Source: Hippopus hippopus
Lineage: Eukaryota > Mollusca > Bivalvia > Cardiida > Cardiidae
Length of the DNA: 64,000 nt
Direction of reading: 5' to 3'
NCBI GenBank assembly: GCA_946811185.2
Contig: OX328097.1
Location: 5,194,242-5,258,241 of the forward strand
Below are positions 17,170 to 51,884 of the stretch, in pieces; within the stretch, counting starts at the first letter, position 1, and each line of letters begins with the position of its first letter. Position numbers and translations under genes: made by a program. Below the pieces are notes generated by a model. It worked only from the letters and a program-made list of their open reading frames with translations, had not been told where the DNA came from and did no database searches.

Positions 17170-17400
17170 CATGAGCCATGCTCTGTAAAGAGAGGGCTTA
17201 ATGTATCTGCGAAAAGTATCGACCCAGGTCAGCCTGCGCAGTCCGCGCAGGCCGACCTGGGCCGAAACTTTTCGCTACTGATCAATTTTCTGTATGTCAA
17301 AGGACTAATCTACCTCATGATTCAGTCGGTTGTTAGACAAAATGGATTAAAATACGGATCCATAATCCTGTAATGACATGCTAGGGCATGGCTCATATGT
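17170..17400. mobile_element. GAGCCATGCTC MITE, full-length copy
   Basis: The ends atgagccatgctctg and gggcatggctcat are inverted. An internal hairpin at about 17,225-17,275 pairs gacccaggtcagcctgcgca with tgcgcaggccgacctggg arms. Confidence 0.8.
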
Positions 17401-18041
17401 GTATGGAATAGCCATGTTTAATAAATGCCAGCCTTGGTGAATCATGAAAACACTTGCTAGAAAACGCTTCATTTGTTTCTTGCTTGTTGTCTGCGGGAGA
17501 CACATTGCTGTTTGCGGAGGTAACATGGTTGTCTGCTGAAGCTGTTGCTCCTTCAACAGTTCCTGGAAAATTGAAAATAGTAATACATGTATATGATGTC
17601 ATTCCATTTTTACCTACCTTTGATATAGAAGAGGTTCTCTCCCTGAAAATTTTCCAGGATAATTTCAGGTATTTTACAGGCTCGTGGATCAAGATCAAAC
17701 TGCAAGATACATGATGAGACTGTTCAGGAAATGCAGCCTGATCTTCGATCTACATAATTCTCTCCGTTGAAATAAACTTCCAACAACAGCTTCAAGAAAT
17801 TTCAGGTTTTATATACTGTTGCTTAACTCTTTCATCGTAAAATGTGATAGGAATAGCTTTCGAATACTGAGCATAACAAGCAGTCTGATCTCAGACCTAC
17901 ACCGTCCGCCACCTGATATTAAATTATGACAAATAGATCTACCAAGAGCAGATGAAATGTACTTTTAGACTTCGAAAAAGGTAGAATCGATCCAGTCGAC
18001 AGCGAACGAGTTTTTGGAGAAAGTTACGATCCTAGCCGATG

Positions 18042-18248
18042 TAACTCTTTAACACACTGCAAAATTTGAAACCAGTCCAAAATGGAAGAATTTGCAGACG
18101 ACAGATTAAATGTAGATCAAATGATGAAACATTTTTGAAATGGTAGGAAACTTTGTAGGAAAAGGAGAAAATGCTGGTTAGGAGCCTTTTCGTTCAATGT
18201 TTTCAAAGGCTTCCCTGACAAACTCGGGGTCGTGTGATGAAAGGTTAA
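18042..18248 (+). mobile_element. TTAA palindromic MITE, degenerate
   Basis: It starts TAACTCTTTAACACAC and ends GATGAAAGGTTAA. The centre is damaged: one palindrome arm has lost most of its match. Confidence 0.7.
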
Positions 18249-18894
18249 GTACTGTAATCTTGGCGTCTCCACTGGTAGGCCTATATTGAAGTGGTCGTAA
18301 ATAAAAAGAGATCATTGTTAAACCATAAAATCTTTATCCTTATGCTGTGTGGCTATCACATCCTACATTGTATGTTTAATTGGAGAGGTCATCAGACCTC
18401 TCCAATAGTGGTGAGTTTAGAAGGCAGACTGCCTCAGAATTTGCTGTCTAAATCCATTTTTCTTGCGAAATTGTTCTGATACACAGTCCGTTCCGTCATG
18501 GTTTTGTAAATAAAGCGAAATCAAAAAACCGAAACAGGAAATAGACGTGGTTTACTTTTATATGACGAATTTCAGAAAAGATTCGTTATATTAATTTGCC
18601 ATGGTTGCAAATGACCTCTCAAATAATTGTAATTTTTCATTAAGCAAATAAATTTAAGCAGAAGAAAAAATAAGAAGAATTTCGTTAAAAAAAAAGAGAG
18701 AAAGAAGACCGCGACTTGAAAACGCGGGAAGAAGGTCAAATGACCGTCATGTAAAGCATATAAGAGGTTTCTACGCGGCGGCTTTTTTACTCGATTGTTT
18801 ACATGTACCAAAATATATTGAAATTAAAAGCCAATAAACTATTTGAAAACATTGATGCTGACCTCTCCTGGCTTCTTTTGTAAAGAAGTCAACT
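18249..18894. other. Unassigned intergenic DNA
   Basis: A 10-bp inverted pair (gagaggtcat/agacctctcc) sits near 18,380-18,405. No gene recognised. Confidence 0.4.
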
Positions 18895-18898
18895 TGTT

Positions 18899-19190
18899 GA
18901 TTGTATGGTATTCAACATTATTTCAGTTATATCGTGGCGGCCAGTGCAACATTCCATGCTTTCCCGAACCGTTCGTTTTACCAGTACTTCAACAGTAATC
19001 TTCACAAGCCACTGGCTGCTTTCCTAAATTACCATCGTCGAAACAACATCACTGGTGAGAGAGGAATTGATTCTATCGCAATGACTACCATTAGGCCTAG
19101 TCCTCAGAAAGAAATTGGCCGAGCTGGGAATCGAACCCGCGACCCACTAGTTTGGTTTTGACTCATGTAGGTTACCGGGCTGGGTACATG
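18899..19190 (-). mobile_element. tRNA-derived SINE, family C
   Basis: The minus strand has a tRNA-like head with box B GGTTCGATTCC (about 19,125-19,140) followed by the body ending at a ttcaacattatttcag-type tail. Relatives lie at 29745, 49363 and 59790. Confidence 0.7.
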
Positions 19191-19213
19191 TCCTCGAACC
19201 ATGAAGTGCTTTT

Positions 19214-19260
19214 CCAAGATCAGACCGTTCTGTACAGTCTGATCTTGATCTATGCCGTCC
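19214..19260. repeat. GATC-hairpin repeat, copy 2
   Basis: Arms ccaagatcagaccg and cagtctgatcttgatc, shorter than other copies. Confidence 0.7.
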
Positions 19261-19734
19261 GCAAAAACTATTAGTTACCGTCTAAACTGCAAAATTATGA
19301 AGTGTTTTTTGACACGAATGAGGTAAGGTTTTGTTTTCTCTGTGTATATCATATATTGAAAGAAAATGTACGAAAATTATTTATTTTATTTACTTACCCT
19401 CCGATTTTTCTGGCTTCTCTTCACTCAACATAGTGTTTATTCTCAATGATTTTTTCTTACTATTTCCGGTTCGGTTTAAACCTGTTTGTCACAAAACTGA
19501 GTTTCAAAAGGAACAAAGACGGGCTAGATCTACATACATGTATTGTGACTTTTGTATGTACCCTTGGCACATTTTATTCCAAATAAAATCCCCATGTTTA
19601 CTACGGCTTACGACACAACTAAAAATAGTAACAGGGTATAGAAATCGATTGTTCGTCATCGGTATATTGAACCCTTCCCTTAGCATATGCATAAAGTTCT
19701 ATGTGATCATTTAAACGTAAAATTAGCTATGAAG

Positions 19735-19930
19735 ATGGCCGCCCACGGTTCGAGCCTCAGTGGAAGCACTGGGTATTTCGTGGTATATAGCGTCCTTTGG
19801 CAAGACACTTCAGAGCCCTAGCCTATGACTGGTGAAATCCAGGACATATCTATGAACATGTGAGCTGTCACCGTGATACGATTGAAATATTGTTGAAAGT
19901 GGCGTAAAGCACCAGTCAATAAATATCAAT
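19735..19930 (+). mobile_element. tRNA-derived SINE, family B, 5'-truncated
   Basis: Box B ggttcgagcctca at about 19,747 is followed by the body (caagacacttcagagccc) and a tail gaaatattgttgaaag ending in caataaatatca. Confidence 0.65.
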
Positions 19931-20392
19931 TTTGAAAACAGTGCATTGGTCGTATCGATAAATTTCGTCTTTTGTGAGAGTTTTTTCAAGTCTATTTATG
20001 CATATTGGTTTTCCATACTTAACCAATTTTTTTGTCGGACGCCAATATATTCACAAAGAAAAGTTGTCTTGACACACCAGACAACTGGAATTATGCTAGT
20101 AACCACTCTCAGTGCTTTGTGTCAAGAAAATCAGAAACATATAGACTATGCGCTGGCCGCCAGTACACCAAAGGTAATGACAATGAAATGGTATAACTAA
20201 ACCTCAGATCGTACATCCAATTTTTGAAAGACATGAAAGGAAGATTTCCATTTCCAGTAAGTAACCTACTTTGTTTACTTACCGGCGACCATAGCATACA
20301 CAGTTAATGAATACAAAGTCCAAGTTGTTACGTGCTAGTGCTGCCATTGACGCTCAAAGAAATGCTAATCACCATATAAAGTGTGATACCTG

Positions 20393-20475
20393 TAGGCTGG
20401 AGGGTTCGAGCCCCACCTGATCCGCTGGGTTTTTCGTTGAAAGCGGCATAAAACACCATTCTATCAATCAATTAA
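20393..20475 (+). mobile_element. SINE family B, short copy
   Basis: Box B ggttcgagccccacc joins directly to the tail cggcataaaacacc and atcaatcaatta; the body is deleted. Confidence 0.6.
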
Positions 20476-20829
20476 CCATCATAATATCATTGGTTGTAAT
20501 TCAGCGATGCCACCGACAATTTATAGAATAATAGACTCTACAAATGAAGGAACTATTTTATTGTGGAGTGTGTGTATAGAATCTCTCTGGCTGTTCAAAC
20601 GTCCCGAGTTGAAAGGAGGCGGGAGAAAGGGGAGGGAGAGGTTGCACAAACCTTGTGTAATATTGGCCAAATCCAGGAAACACAAGAATAGGTGAAATGT
20701 CATGATATCACTGATGAATTGATCCTTATCTATGCATATAACAATCTTTGTTAGCTATGAGCAATACACACCAGAATAAGCCAGCACAATATAGATCTGT
20801 TGGTTCTAAATCTTACTTGGGTCACAATA

Positions 20830-21087
20830 CTCGACCCTTTACCAAACAATCCCGTGTGTAACCTTATACCATACAATTCCAACTTTTCACAACTCTGAGG
20901 AAAAGGGCTTCTGAAAACATGGTTGGAAAAGAAGAAAATGCTGGTAACCAGCATTTTCTTCTTTTCCAACAATGTTTTCTACCCTATCAGTGACTTCTTT
21001 CGCCATTTGAGCCATCTCCAATTTTTTGTCTGCATATGCTTTCAATTTGGACAGGTTCAAATTTTTTTATGTTTGGTAAATAGTTAG
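20830..21087 (-). mobile_element. TTAA palindromic MITE
   Basis: Reverse orientation; the central palindrome near 20,930-20,970 reads gaagaaaatgctgg / ccagcattttcttc. The ends have lost perfect TTAA. Confidence 0.8.
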
Positions 21088-21252
21088 GCGACCTAGAGGA
21101 AGAAGGCTTTTAAAAACATTGTGGAGAAAAAGCAGAAATGCTAGTTAACAGTATTTCCTCTTTTCATCGCAATATACCCTTCTAAAGACAAATTCCACCA
21201 TCTGATCTGCATTTAAACTGTTGTCTGCAAAAGCTTTCAATCTTGACCAGAC
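21087..21252 (-). mobile_element. TTAA MITE fragment
   Basis: An internal part in the same orientation as its neighbours, without a left terminus. The hairpin arms are diverged. Confidence 0.65.
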
Positions 21253-21482
21253 TTAAACCATTTACCACACAATCCTGAGTTCAAAGGACCCTGAAGAAAA
21301 TAGCTTTTGAAAACAATGTGGAAAAGGGAGAAAATGCTGGTAACCAGCATTTTCTCCTTTTCCTACAATGTTTTTCACATTTTCTCAGCTGAATCATGTC
21401 ATTCCAGCCATATTTAATTTGTCGTCTGCAAATACTTTCAATTTGAAGGACTCCAAATTGCATTTGTTTGGTAAAGAGTTAA
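21253..21482 (-). mobile_element. TTAA palindromic MITE
   Basis: It begins TTAAACCATTTACCACAC and ends TTTGGTAAAGAGTTAA; the centre aaaatgctggtaaccagcat is intact. Confidence 0.88.
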
Positions 21483-21599
21483 ATTTTGTCATCTAGAAGA
21501 GACAGGTATTTACCAAACCACAAAAATTTTTATTGACAACTTTAGCACATGGCAATATAAATGTAGATCAAACTAGAGCTGTCACTGAATGTGACTTAA

Positions 21600-21890
21600 T
21601 ACCCCCGCCAGCACTTTGACAGAAACAGGCAATTATTTGTACACAGACGGGCATACTGTCGGACACACGGACGGACAAACGGACAGACAGGCTGATTCCA
21701 GTATACCCCCGAAAACATTCGTTTTGCGGGGGTATAATGATGGTATTTATCTTTGATAGGGTAGGAAACAATATGAGAATAGGAGAAAATTCTGGTAAAC
21801 CAACATTTTTTTCTTTTCCCACAAACGTTTTCCAAATCTTTTAACTTCAGGATCTTTAAAACTCTGGGGATAATTGACTGATAAAGAGCC
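21600..21890. mobile_element. Mixed remnant: cggacagac satellite end plus TTAA MITE piece
   Basis: A Helitron-like 3' tail with cggacagac words and a mirrored accccgccag/gcgggggtat pair adjoins a degraded half of the palindromic MITE (21,745-21,885). Confidence 0.45.
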
Positions 21891-22072
21891 ATCCTATGGA
21901 ACTGTCTTTTGAATATTGGAGAATATGAATAACTACAAACTAGTCTTATACCAAAATAACAGCGCCCTTCTATTGTTAATAAACACTCATATTTACATCA
22001 GAAAGAGACTTGGAGTATTTGTTGAGTTTATGTTTTGGAGAAAATGCTTGTAACATACAATTTTTCCAAATA

Positions 22073-22286
22073 CAGGCTGTCTGGAAAGTAAGGTAACACT
22101 TTTGTATATCTATAATATAGTTTTTAATTTCAAATAGAGAGATAAAAATATATATACATGTACATAAAACGGGTAATTTTACTCACATATTTCGCATACA
22201 TGTACATGTCTTTTTCTCTCTTCATCTGGAATTAATAGCCATATTATAAATGTACAAAAGTATTACGTTACTTTCCGGACGCCCTG
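22073..22286. mobile_element. Tc1/mariner-type MITE
   Basis: The ends CAGGCTGTCTGGAAAGTAAG and its near complement (ttactttccggacgccctg) are inverted for about 33 bp. TA dinucleotides flank both sides (22071-22072 and 22287-22288), the mariner target duplication. At 214 bp it has no transposase. Confidence 0.88.
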
Positions 22287-22593
22287 TATTTTCATTTTAT
22301 TTCAAAGTTTTGTCCTAAGACTTTGCCCTGAGACCATTCCTTACTATTTCATTTTCATGTATAAAAATGAGTTTCTCATTTAAATAAATACCTGTATTTA
22401 TAACCCGTGGAAACAGTTCAAACTAAAAAATACCAGTAATTCAACTTTCAATAAACAACAGGATAGCTATATATCAAAAATTACAAAAAGTACAGTCTCT
22501 GAGAACAGAATAAACATAAGATCTCCCAAAAATAAACATAAATGTGATTGTATCTTTACAACTTTTCCACATTGGCCTTAATAAATAAAGGCC

Positions 22594-22822
22594 TTAACTC
22601 TTTACCAAACAATCCTGAGTTTTGTTGACCCTGAAGAAGATGCCTTTTTGAAAACATTGTGGGAAAAGACGAAAATGCTGATAACCAGCATTTTCTCCTC
22701 TTCCCACAGTGTTCTTTACCCTTTCAAAGACATATCATTTTGTATGAGCTGTTTCTAATTTGTCGTCAGCAAATGCCTTCAATTTGGACCCGTCTGAAAT
22801 TTGTCATTTGGTAAAGAGTTAG
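22594..22822 (-). mobile_element. TTAA palindromic MITE
   Basis: Starts TTAACTCTTTACCAAACAAT, ends TTGGTAAAGAGTTA; hairpin core at about 22,660-22,712 has one arm change (gacgaaaatg). Confidence 0.88.
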
Positions 22823-22862
22823 GTTTTATCTGCCAATAAATCATTCTACATCTTCATAATAA

Positions 22863-22963
22863 CTCTAAATTCCAAGACTTTTCATCTGATTGGCTATGAG
22901 AAAAAAATTCTGAGCCAATCAGACAGGTAGTTTTGAAATTTTGAAAAGCAACAATATTTAGAG
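22863..22963. repeat. CCAATCAGA hairpin
   Basis: The arms ctgattggct and agccaatcag lie 16 bp apart inside a looser palindrome ending in tctaaatt/atatttagag. Probably related to the MITE at 44606. Confidence 0.55.
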
Positions 22964-23097
22964 CTGTAGGTGAAAACTATGCCATATAACGGTGCAAGAA
23001 AATTAAATACAATAAAAAAAATTTTACATTTAGTCCAACCCTTACTTCAATTTCAACCTTTTCTACTACAACCTAAAATGAGAAAAAAAAAAAACAA

Positions 23098-24427
23098 ACA
23101 AGAGGACCATGATGGTCCTATATCGCTCACCTGAGTATATTTGTAACTTATATGGAATACCACATACAAATAATAGTATATCAAAGCCAGAAGCCATTCT
23201 TTTTTGATAAGGCATACCCTGGGGAGGGGAGGAAAGCCATAATGTGACCCCAATAAGAATTACTCTAACAACTTTTGGCAGAGGGTCACCAGAACTTTGC
23301 TACAAACAAAACATGAAAGTTTTAGTCTCTCACTCGTCACATGTAATTTTCTTCCTTTCCAATGTTAAATAGGGTGCGCCCGGGCAGAGCCCAAACTCCA
23401 CCCAAGGGGTCAATTTTTAAAGTTTAAGTAGAAAGTCTCAAGATGATGTTACATACAAATTAAGAATGCTCTAGCCCTTATGATTTGTCAGAACGAGAGT
23501 TTTAAAAGATTTCCTTCTTTGTTTCTATGTAAAATTGGGTGCACCCGAGCAGAGCCCAAATATGACCCCAAAGAGATAATTTTAACAGTTTTTATAAAGA
23601 GTCACCAGATGATGCTACATGCAAAATATGAATGCTTTAGCCCTTATGGTTTGTCACAAGAAGATTTTAAAAGATTTCCTTCTTTAATTCTATGTAAAAT
23701 AGTGTACGCCCGGGCAGAGCCCAAATATGACCCCCAGGGGATAATTTTAACAATTTTTATAAAGGTCACTAGATGATGCTACATGCAAAATATGAATGCT
23801 CTAGCCCTTATGGTTTGTCACAAGAAGATTTTAAAAGATTTCCTTCTTTGTTTCCATGTAAAATAGGGTGCGCCCTGGCAGAGCTCAAATATGACCACAG
23901 AAATATAATTTTCACACTTTTGGTAGAGGATCATCAGATAATGCTACAAACCAAATATGAATGCTCTAGCCATTATGGTTTGTCAGAAGAAGATTTTTTA
24001 AAGATTTCCTTCTTTGTTATTATGTGAAATAGGGTGCGCCCTGGCAAAGCCCAAATATGACCCTAGGGGAATAATTTTAACAATTTTGGTAAACGGTCAC
24101 CCAATGATGCTTCATACAAAATATGAATGCTCTCGGCCTTATGGTTTGTCACAAGAAGATTTTTAAAGATTTTTTCCATTTTCAGCCATTTTGTTGCCAT
24201 GGCAACCAGAGTTTTTGATGGAATTAAATTCTTTTAACAATTTTTGTAGAGCTTCATCCAAGGAACATTCCTGCCAAGTTTTATCAAGATTGGCCATCTG
24301 GTTTTGGAGGAGAAGATTTTTAAAGAAATTGTTAACGGATGGACGGACAGATGGACGGACGGACGGACGACGGACGATGACCGATCACAATAGCTCACCC
24401 AGAGCACTTTGTGCTCAGGTGAGCTAA
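23098..24427 (+). mobile_element. Helitron-like element H1 with tandem core repeats
   Basis: Near the left end lie a hairpin (ggaccatgatggtcc) and CGCTCACCTGAG. The right end has a hairpin (gagcactttgtgctc), then AGGTGAG and CTAA, which fits the Helitron 3' rule. CTCACCTGAG and CTCAGGTGAG are subterminal inverted repeats as in Helentrons. The core holds about five 180-190-bp tandem units (each with a gaatgctctagcccttatgg word), then a ttttgttgccatggcaacca block and (GACG)n-like tail. No Rep/helicase coding. Confidence 0.65.
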
Positions 24428-26200
24428 AAAATAAAACAGGTCTTAATGAACATCTCTTGCATTTTATCATAGATGCAGTGTATGACATTTCAATATGCTT
24501 ATCTTATATAAGGGTCCATTTGTTAAAATATTTTCAAAAACTTAATTTTGTTCCATTTTCTTCATGTTTTTTTTTTGTTCAGATGCCTTTGCTCTAATTT
24601 TCAAACATAAACTGATGGTCATATGTAAACAAACTGACACTTGATAGTTTATCAATCACTCTACAGTCAAACTACAATCTTTTTTTCTTTTTAAGCCTGG
24701 TTACAAAGTGAATACATATTTAGATAATACATGTATATAATATTTCACCGGTATAAGACTTCTTTAAATTCAATTAATTGATAATCTAGCAATTTCTGCT
24801 AAGACTGAAACTGAACCAAACTGATTGATATCTTTTAAAAACATCGCAACAGGTGCAGACACTGCTAATACTTTTAATTGTCACAATTTTTCTTGTGTCT
24901 ACATCAGCTGTTTCAGATTCGCATGTCACTTATTTGGTCTAGAAGAAAGTAAAATCAACTAACACTACCCTATTGCTGTACAAAACAACTATTAAATTTT
25001 TTGCCGCAGAGATCCATAGAAAATGTGCCAAATGAGCAAGTGCTCCATTTACTATAACGATTTTCCTACTCTTGAAAAAAGGCCATTTTCCTTTCCTCCA
25101 AATTTTTGGCCTTTGTCTAATTTGTTTAAGTTTTTGGCGGCTGTAAAATAGTCTATATAGCAATCACAAAATAATTACTGAAAAAAAATTACACACAGAT
25201 ACTCTTACAATGAAATAAAATTCAGATTTATCAAATCAGTTTTTCCCTATAGATTTAATATCAGATCTCAATTATCACAGAAGAAATGGGAAAAACAGAT
25301 GACAAACATAATACAGTTGAACTGTTCAGTTGACAGGGACATAACTGAGCAGGTGGTTTCTTTTTAATATTGTTGCATCAGCAAACAATGGTGAATTAAA
25401 AACTTTAACAAAAGTGGGAAAAAAAAAAGCCTTTGCTTTTTATTTTACAAAAATATATATACAAAGCAGATTATATAGGCAAAGCATCCAGGTTGTGGGA
25501 ATGTGTAAAGGTGTGAAAAATATCTTTCAAATTTTTTCTGTGTAGGTATTATAGTTATTGAATGGTGGTATGTATATGCAATTTTTTCCTTAGTAAAAAA
25601 AAAAAAGGTTTTTAAATGACCAGCAAACTAACTCCAAATATATACTGTGAATCAGGGAAATTTTAATTATATTTCTAATTATACTGATTCACTCAGCTGC
25701 TGTACTGATAATCCCTTAGTATTTAATGTTTCTTTCTGTTTTGAGTACAGCCTTTCATCAAACACTACTAATAAAAATATGGACAATTCATCTTTGTAGC
25801 ATCCTTAGCTAGTGTAGCTATACCAACTTAGTTGATTACAAAAAAAAAAATGTTATCTTCTACAACTTTTATCCAATTTTAAAGAATCATCAAAACTGAA
25901 CGTTCCTTCAGTAAACAACCCTCTTTTTCTACACGTCTCCACAAGAAACCTTTTGAAAACATTGTTGGAAAAGGAGATATTGCTGACAACAAGCAACTTC
26001 TCAATCTTCTACAGTTCTTTCTACCCTATCAATGAACTTATGCCCATTTGTACAAATTTCAAATTTTTCCACTTCAGATGCTTCCAATATGGATGAGTCT
26101 GAAATATTCTTTCATCCAATTAAGAGTTACATGATCAGATCTTTTTATGTATATTTTGCCCAAGCTTCTTTTATAACACAATCTTAATTTTTTTTATATA
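24428..26200. other. AT-rich unassigned intergenic DNA
   Basis: I see only homopolymer A/T runs and a degraded TTAA MITE at about 25,905-26,129. No exon; possible 3' UTR of the cathepsin gene reaches into it (TTTATT, i.e. AATAAA, at about 25,439). Confidence 0.4.
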
Positions 26201-26453
26201 TGGCCTGCAACACGTGAAAAGGGGCATTGGGACATTTGCGTAAAGTGTCGTTTTGGATCAGCCTGCGCAGGCTAATCCGAAACAACACTTTCTTTTTTAA
26301 TGTAATTTTCTGTTTCACGCAAGTCTACTGTAGGACAAAACCTAATGTAGTCGTAAAGTGCCATTTCGGATTAGCCTGTGCGGACTGTGCAGGCTTATCC
26401 GAGATGACACTTTACGCAAATGTCCGATTGCCCTTTTCACATGTTGCAAGCCA
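26201..26453. mobile_element. GCAACACGTG MITE
   Basis: The ends tggcctgcaacacgtgaaaa and ttttcacatgttgcaagcca are inverted. Two inner hairpins carry cagcctgcgcag and gcctgtgcggactgtgcagg. Flanked by tat/tat. Confidence 0.82.
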
Positions 26454-26736
26454 TATGAAACTGTGTGTCAGAGAATTGACATAGAACAAATTTTGTATCA
26501 GTCAAAACTTTTCAACTGAGATGTCTTTTCCAAGTACATAGAGAAAATCATATACACTTACATACTTTTCCAAAATAAGTCTGTATGAAAAATTACCAAT
26601 GATTAAGGTTACAAATCACAGACCAAGGTAACTGAATATTTCAACATATGTGTTCTGTGTATTAATATACAACACTGGATATACACATTAGTTTAAGCTC
26701 AAGTAGCTGAATATTTCAATATGTATGTTCTGCAAA

Positions 26737-49140
<22,404 letters not shown>

Positions 49141-49169
49141 CTGTAAATAGATCAAACATAATTAATGAG

Positions 49170-49650
49170 CCATGGGCTTAATGCATCTGCAAGAAGTATT
49201 CGACCCATGTCAGCCTGTGCAGACTGCACAGGCTGACATGGGTTGAAACCTTTTGCTGTGTGTATATTTTTTGCATGTCAAAGGACCAAGGACCATTCCA
49301 CCTCCATATCCATTCAATTGCTAGATTAAATGGATTTTTTTATGGATCCAGAGTTACATGATGATTGATTGATTGATTTATGGTGTTTAACACCGTTTTC
49401 AACATTATTTCAGCTTTATCACGGAGGCCAGTGCAACTATCCATGCTTTCCTGGATTTTCTGTAAACAGTACTCCACACAATATTCTTTCCAAGCTACTG
49501 GCTGCTGTCCCACAAAACCATCGCTGAAACAACGATCAGTGGTGAGAGAAGAATGAATCCTGTAGCAATGACTATCAAGAGTTACATGATAACTTGCTTG
49601 GTATAATATCGCATCACAGTGATGCACCTAACGCACTTCTGCCAGAGCAT
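49170..49650. mobile_element. GAGCCATG MITE split by a SINE
   Basis: Left part at 49170-49362 with hairpin cagcctgtgcagactgcacaggctg; right part 49578-49650 ends ccagagcatg. Confidence 0.72.
49363..49577 (-). mobile_element. SINE family C with 13-bp target duplication
   Basis: agagttacatgat occurs at 49350-49362 and 49578-49590. The tail (gattgattgatt) is at the left. Confidence 0.88.
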
Positions 49651-49728
49651 GTATTCTGCTATCAGTTAACACATTACCTCAATTGGAAGACACTTTTGTT
49701 TCATACAGTAGACCTCTTTTGAAACTAT

Positions 49729-50560
49729 TAACCTTTGCCATACAATCCTGAGTTTTAACAACCCTGATGAAAAAGATTTTGAAAACATTGTGGGAAAAGG
49801 TGACAAGCATTTTCTCCTTTTCCCACAATGTTTTCTATCCTTTCGCAACAAAATCTTATAATTCCAGCTGCGCTTAAATTGTTGACTGCAAGTGCTTTCA
49901 ATTTAGACAACTCCAGAATTTAAGGCTTGGTCAGACCGGCTAACGGATATGTAACGGGGGGAAAATGGACAAAAACATGCAGAATTCGGTTATCCGGTGA
50001 CAAAATTCATCTCCTCTGCCGCTCGAGGTTCACGCGATCGGTGTGTGGAGCGAAGAAGCCACACAATGACCACACGAGTGCCGCACATGTAACGGAAAAA
50101 AAACACACATTTACCGGATATGTACCGGATAATAAACAGTCTATTAACGGATATCACCGTATGAGTAAGGGACTTCTACCGGATAAAACGGAAGTGCAAC
50201 GCATGAGAATCGGACAAAACGTCCTTCCAACGTACGATGAACGGAAATGTACCGAACACCAACGTACGAGGAACATACCGGTCACGTGACATGCCGAGGG
50301 TATAAATTGTCAGATGCATCCAAAGTCTATCATTTGCATGTCTCTGTATGTTTTGTCCGGTGGAAATTTTTGAACATGCTCAAAACTTCCCAACGGACGG
50401 AACGGACATCGCCGGGGCGGATTCACCGGATAAGAAACGGACATAAAACGGATACGAACGGACGTGAACGGACAAAATGATTTTTTATCCGTTACTCGTC
50501 CGTTAGCTCGGTGTGACCAAGGCTTTAGGGTTGTTGGTGGTGTTGGTATAGAGTTTAATT
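49729..50560 (-). mobile_element. TTAA MITE interrupted by a TIR element
   Basis: Left part 49729-49922 begins TTAACCTTTGCCATAC; right part 50525-50560 ends GGTATAGAGTTTAA. Confidence 0.75.
49923..50524. mobile_element. PIF/Harbinger-type non-autonomous element
   Basis: The ends AGGCTTGGTCAGACCGGCTA and complement of AGCCTTGGTCACACCGAGCT are inverted, continuing to gtaacgg. TTA flanks both sides (49920-49922 and 50525-50527). The interior is rich in acgga/tccgt words. A 120-residue open frame at 49927-50289 shows no domain. Confidence 0.75.
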
Positions 50561-50659
50561 ATGCTGTGTTCTGCCAAGACTCATTTACAGAGGTGACAAC
50601 TAATGTCCCATAAACTTGCAGAAATAGGTGGCACCTTTAAAAGTAGTAAGACTAAAGCA

Positions 50660-50850
50660 TTTAAAACCCAAATAGCTGCCAAAAGTAAACAATTCAGTTG
50701 TTAAAATGCATTTAAATTAATATATCATTTAAAGGTATGGAAATTATTGTGAATATGAGAATCTGTTATTGTGCGGTCACTCCAAGTGTTAACTGCAGAA
50801 AAATTAATTTTAAAAAGTAGGTCATAAATTGTCAAGTCGCTTTATTTTTT
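50660..50850. mobile_element. AAGGCCAAA long-palindrome MITE, copy 2
   Basis: Shares gccaaaagtaaaca, atttaaaggtatggaaatta and ccaagtgttaac with the copy at 62045. Confidence 0.6.
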
Positions 50851-51016
50851 TATTTACTTGTTACCTGTTTTCACATTCATTTTCAAAATGTGCAGTCTGA
50901 TCTTTGATCTACTCTGTTCCCTTTGCTTAGACATTCTATACAAAAACAACTTTGAAATTGCAAGCATTTGGGCAGTTTGTTAAGATTCAAAATGTCTTTT
51001 GGGTCTATTTAGAGAA

Positions 51017-51216
51017 ATACTCTTTACCAAACAACAAAGTTTTAGACTAGACCAAATTGAAAGCATTTGGTGAAAACAAAATAAATATCCGTAAAGTTAT
51101 GGTATCAGTTTTTGATACGGAAAAGGAGAAAATGCTGGTTGCCCATTCCCACAATGTTTTCAGAAGCCTTCTTCTTCAGGGTCGTTAAAACTTGTGATTC
51201 TTTGGTAAAGGGTTAA
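51017..51216 (+). mobile_element. TTAA MITE, hairpin arm lost
   Basis: Right end TTTGGTAAAGGGTTAA; the palindrome is reduced to gagaaaatgctggttgccca. Confidence 0.75.
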
Positions 51217-51335
51217 AAGAAGTTTTTAGGTTTCAAAAGGCGTGGAAGATAAAAGCCAAACATCTGCCCAACTTCACATACATATATGTACACACATATA
51301 TAAATCTATGTCCTAATTTAGCGAGGCTAAACCCG

Positions 51336-51353
51336 CCCCCCCCCCCCCCCCCC
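51336..51353. repeat. Poly-C run (18)
   Basis: 18 consecutive C; length may vary by assembly. Confidence 0.95.
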
Positions 51354-51511
51354 ACTTGTCTGGGTCACTCACAAGTCATACTGTTCTTAGAGGCCTGGTT
51401 TTATGTGGAAAAATCTTTCAATCCTTCACTAAAAAATCCTGTGTTTTCACAACCATGAAGAAAAAAACCTTTTGAAAACATAGTGGGAAAAGGAGCAAAT
51501 GCTGGAAACTT

Positions 51512-51740
51512 TTAAATCTTTACCAAATGACAAAATTTTAAACTCGTCCAAATTGCAAGCATTTGCAGACAACAAATTTAATATAATTCGAAAATTGAAG
51601 TTTGTTTGGGGAAGGGTAGAAAACATAGTGGGAAAAGGAGAAAATGCTGATAACCATCATTTTCTCCTTTTCCCACCATGTTTTCAAAAGGCTTCTTCCT
51701 CAGGGTCGTGAAAACCAGGGATTGTTTGGTAAAGGGTTAA
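51512..51740 (+). mobile_element. TTAA palindromic MITE
   Basis: TTAA 51512-51515 and 51737-51740. It cuts an opposite-strand half copy at 51423-51506. Confidence 0.86.
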
Positions 51741-51884
51741 GAACAGAACTCATTATTTGGACCATATTCAATGTTTGGTCTGCTTTGCTTTCAATTTGGA
51801 ACAGTTTAAAAGTTTGCCAATTGGTAGAGTTAACCCTTTACCTGACAATAAAATTCTAGACAGGTCCAAATCCAACACAATTTC

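Noticed and set aside
17466..17572. A possible sirtuin 5' exon on the minus strand (acceptor tttccag, acidic Ser/Ala/Asn-rich frame)
   Set aside because: The frame that looks coding does not join exon A in phase, and the frame that joins in phase is a Gln/Thr-rich composition unlike sirtuin N termini. The donor (GTGTTT) is weak.
24191..24427. Open frame with TDGRTDGRTDGR
   Set aside because: It translates the gacggacggacg tail of Helitron-like H1 and is not a gene.
49927..50289. 120-residue plus-strand frame in the Harbinger-type element
   Set aside because: It is made of acgga/ccgga words of the repeat, with no transposase motif.
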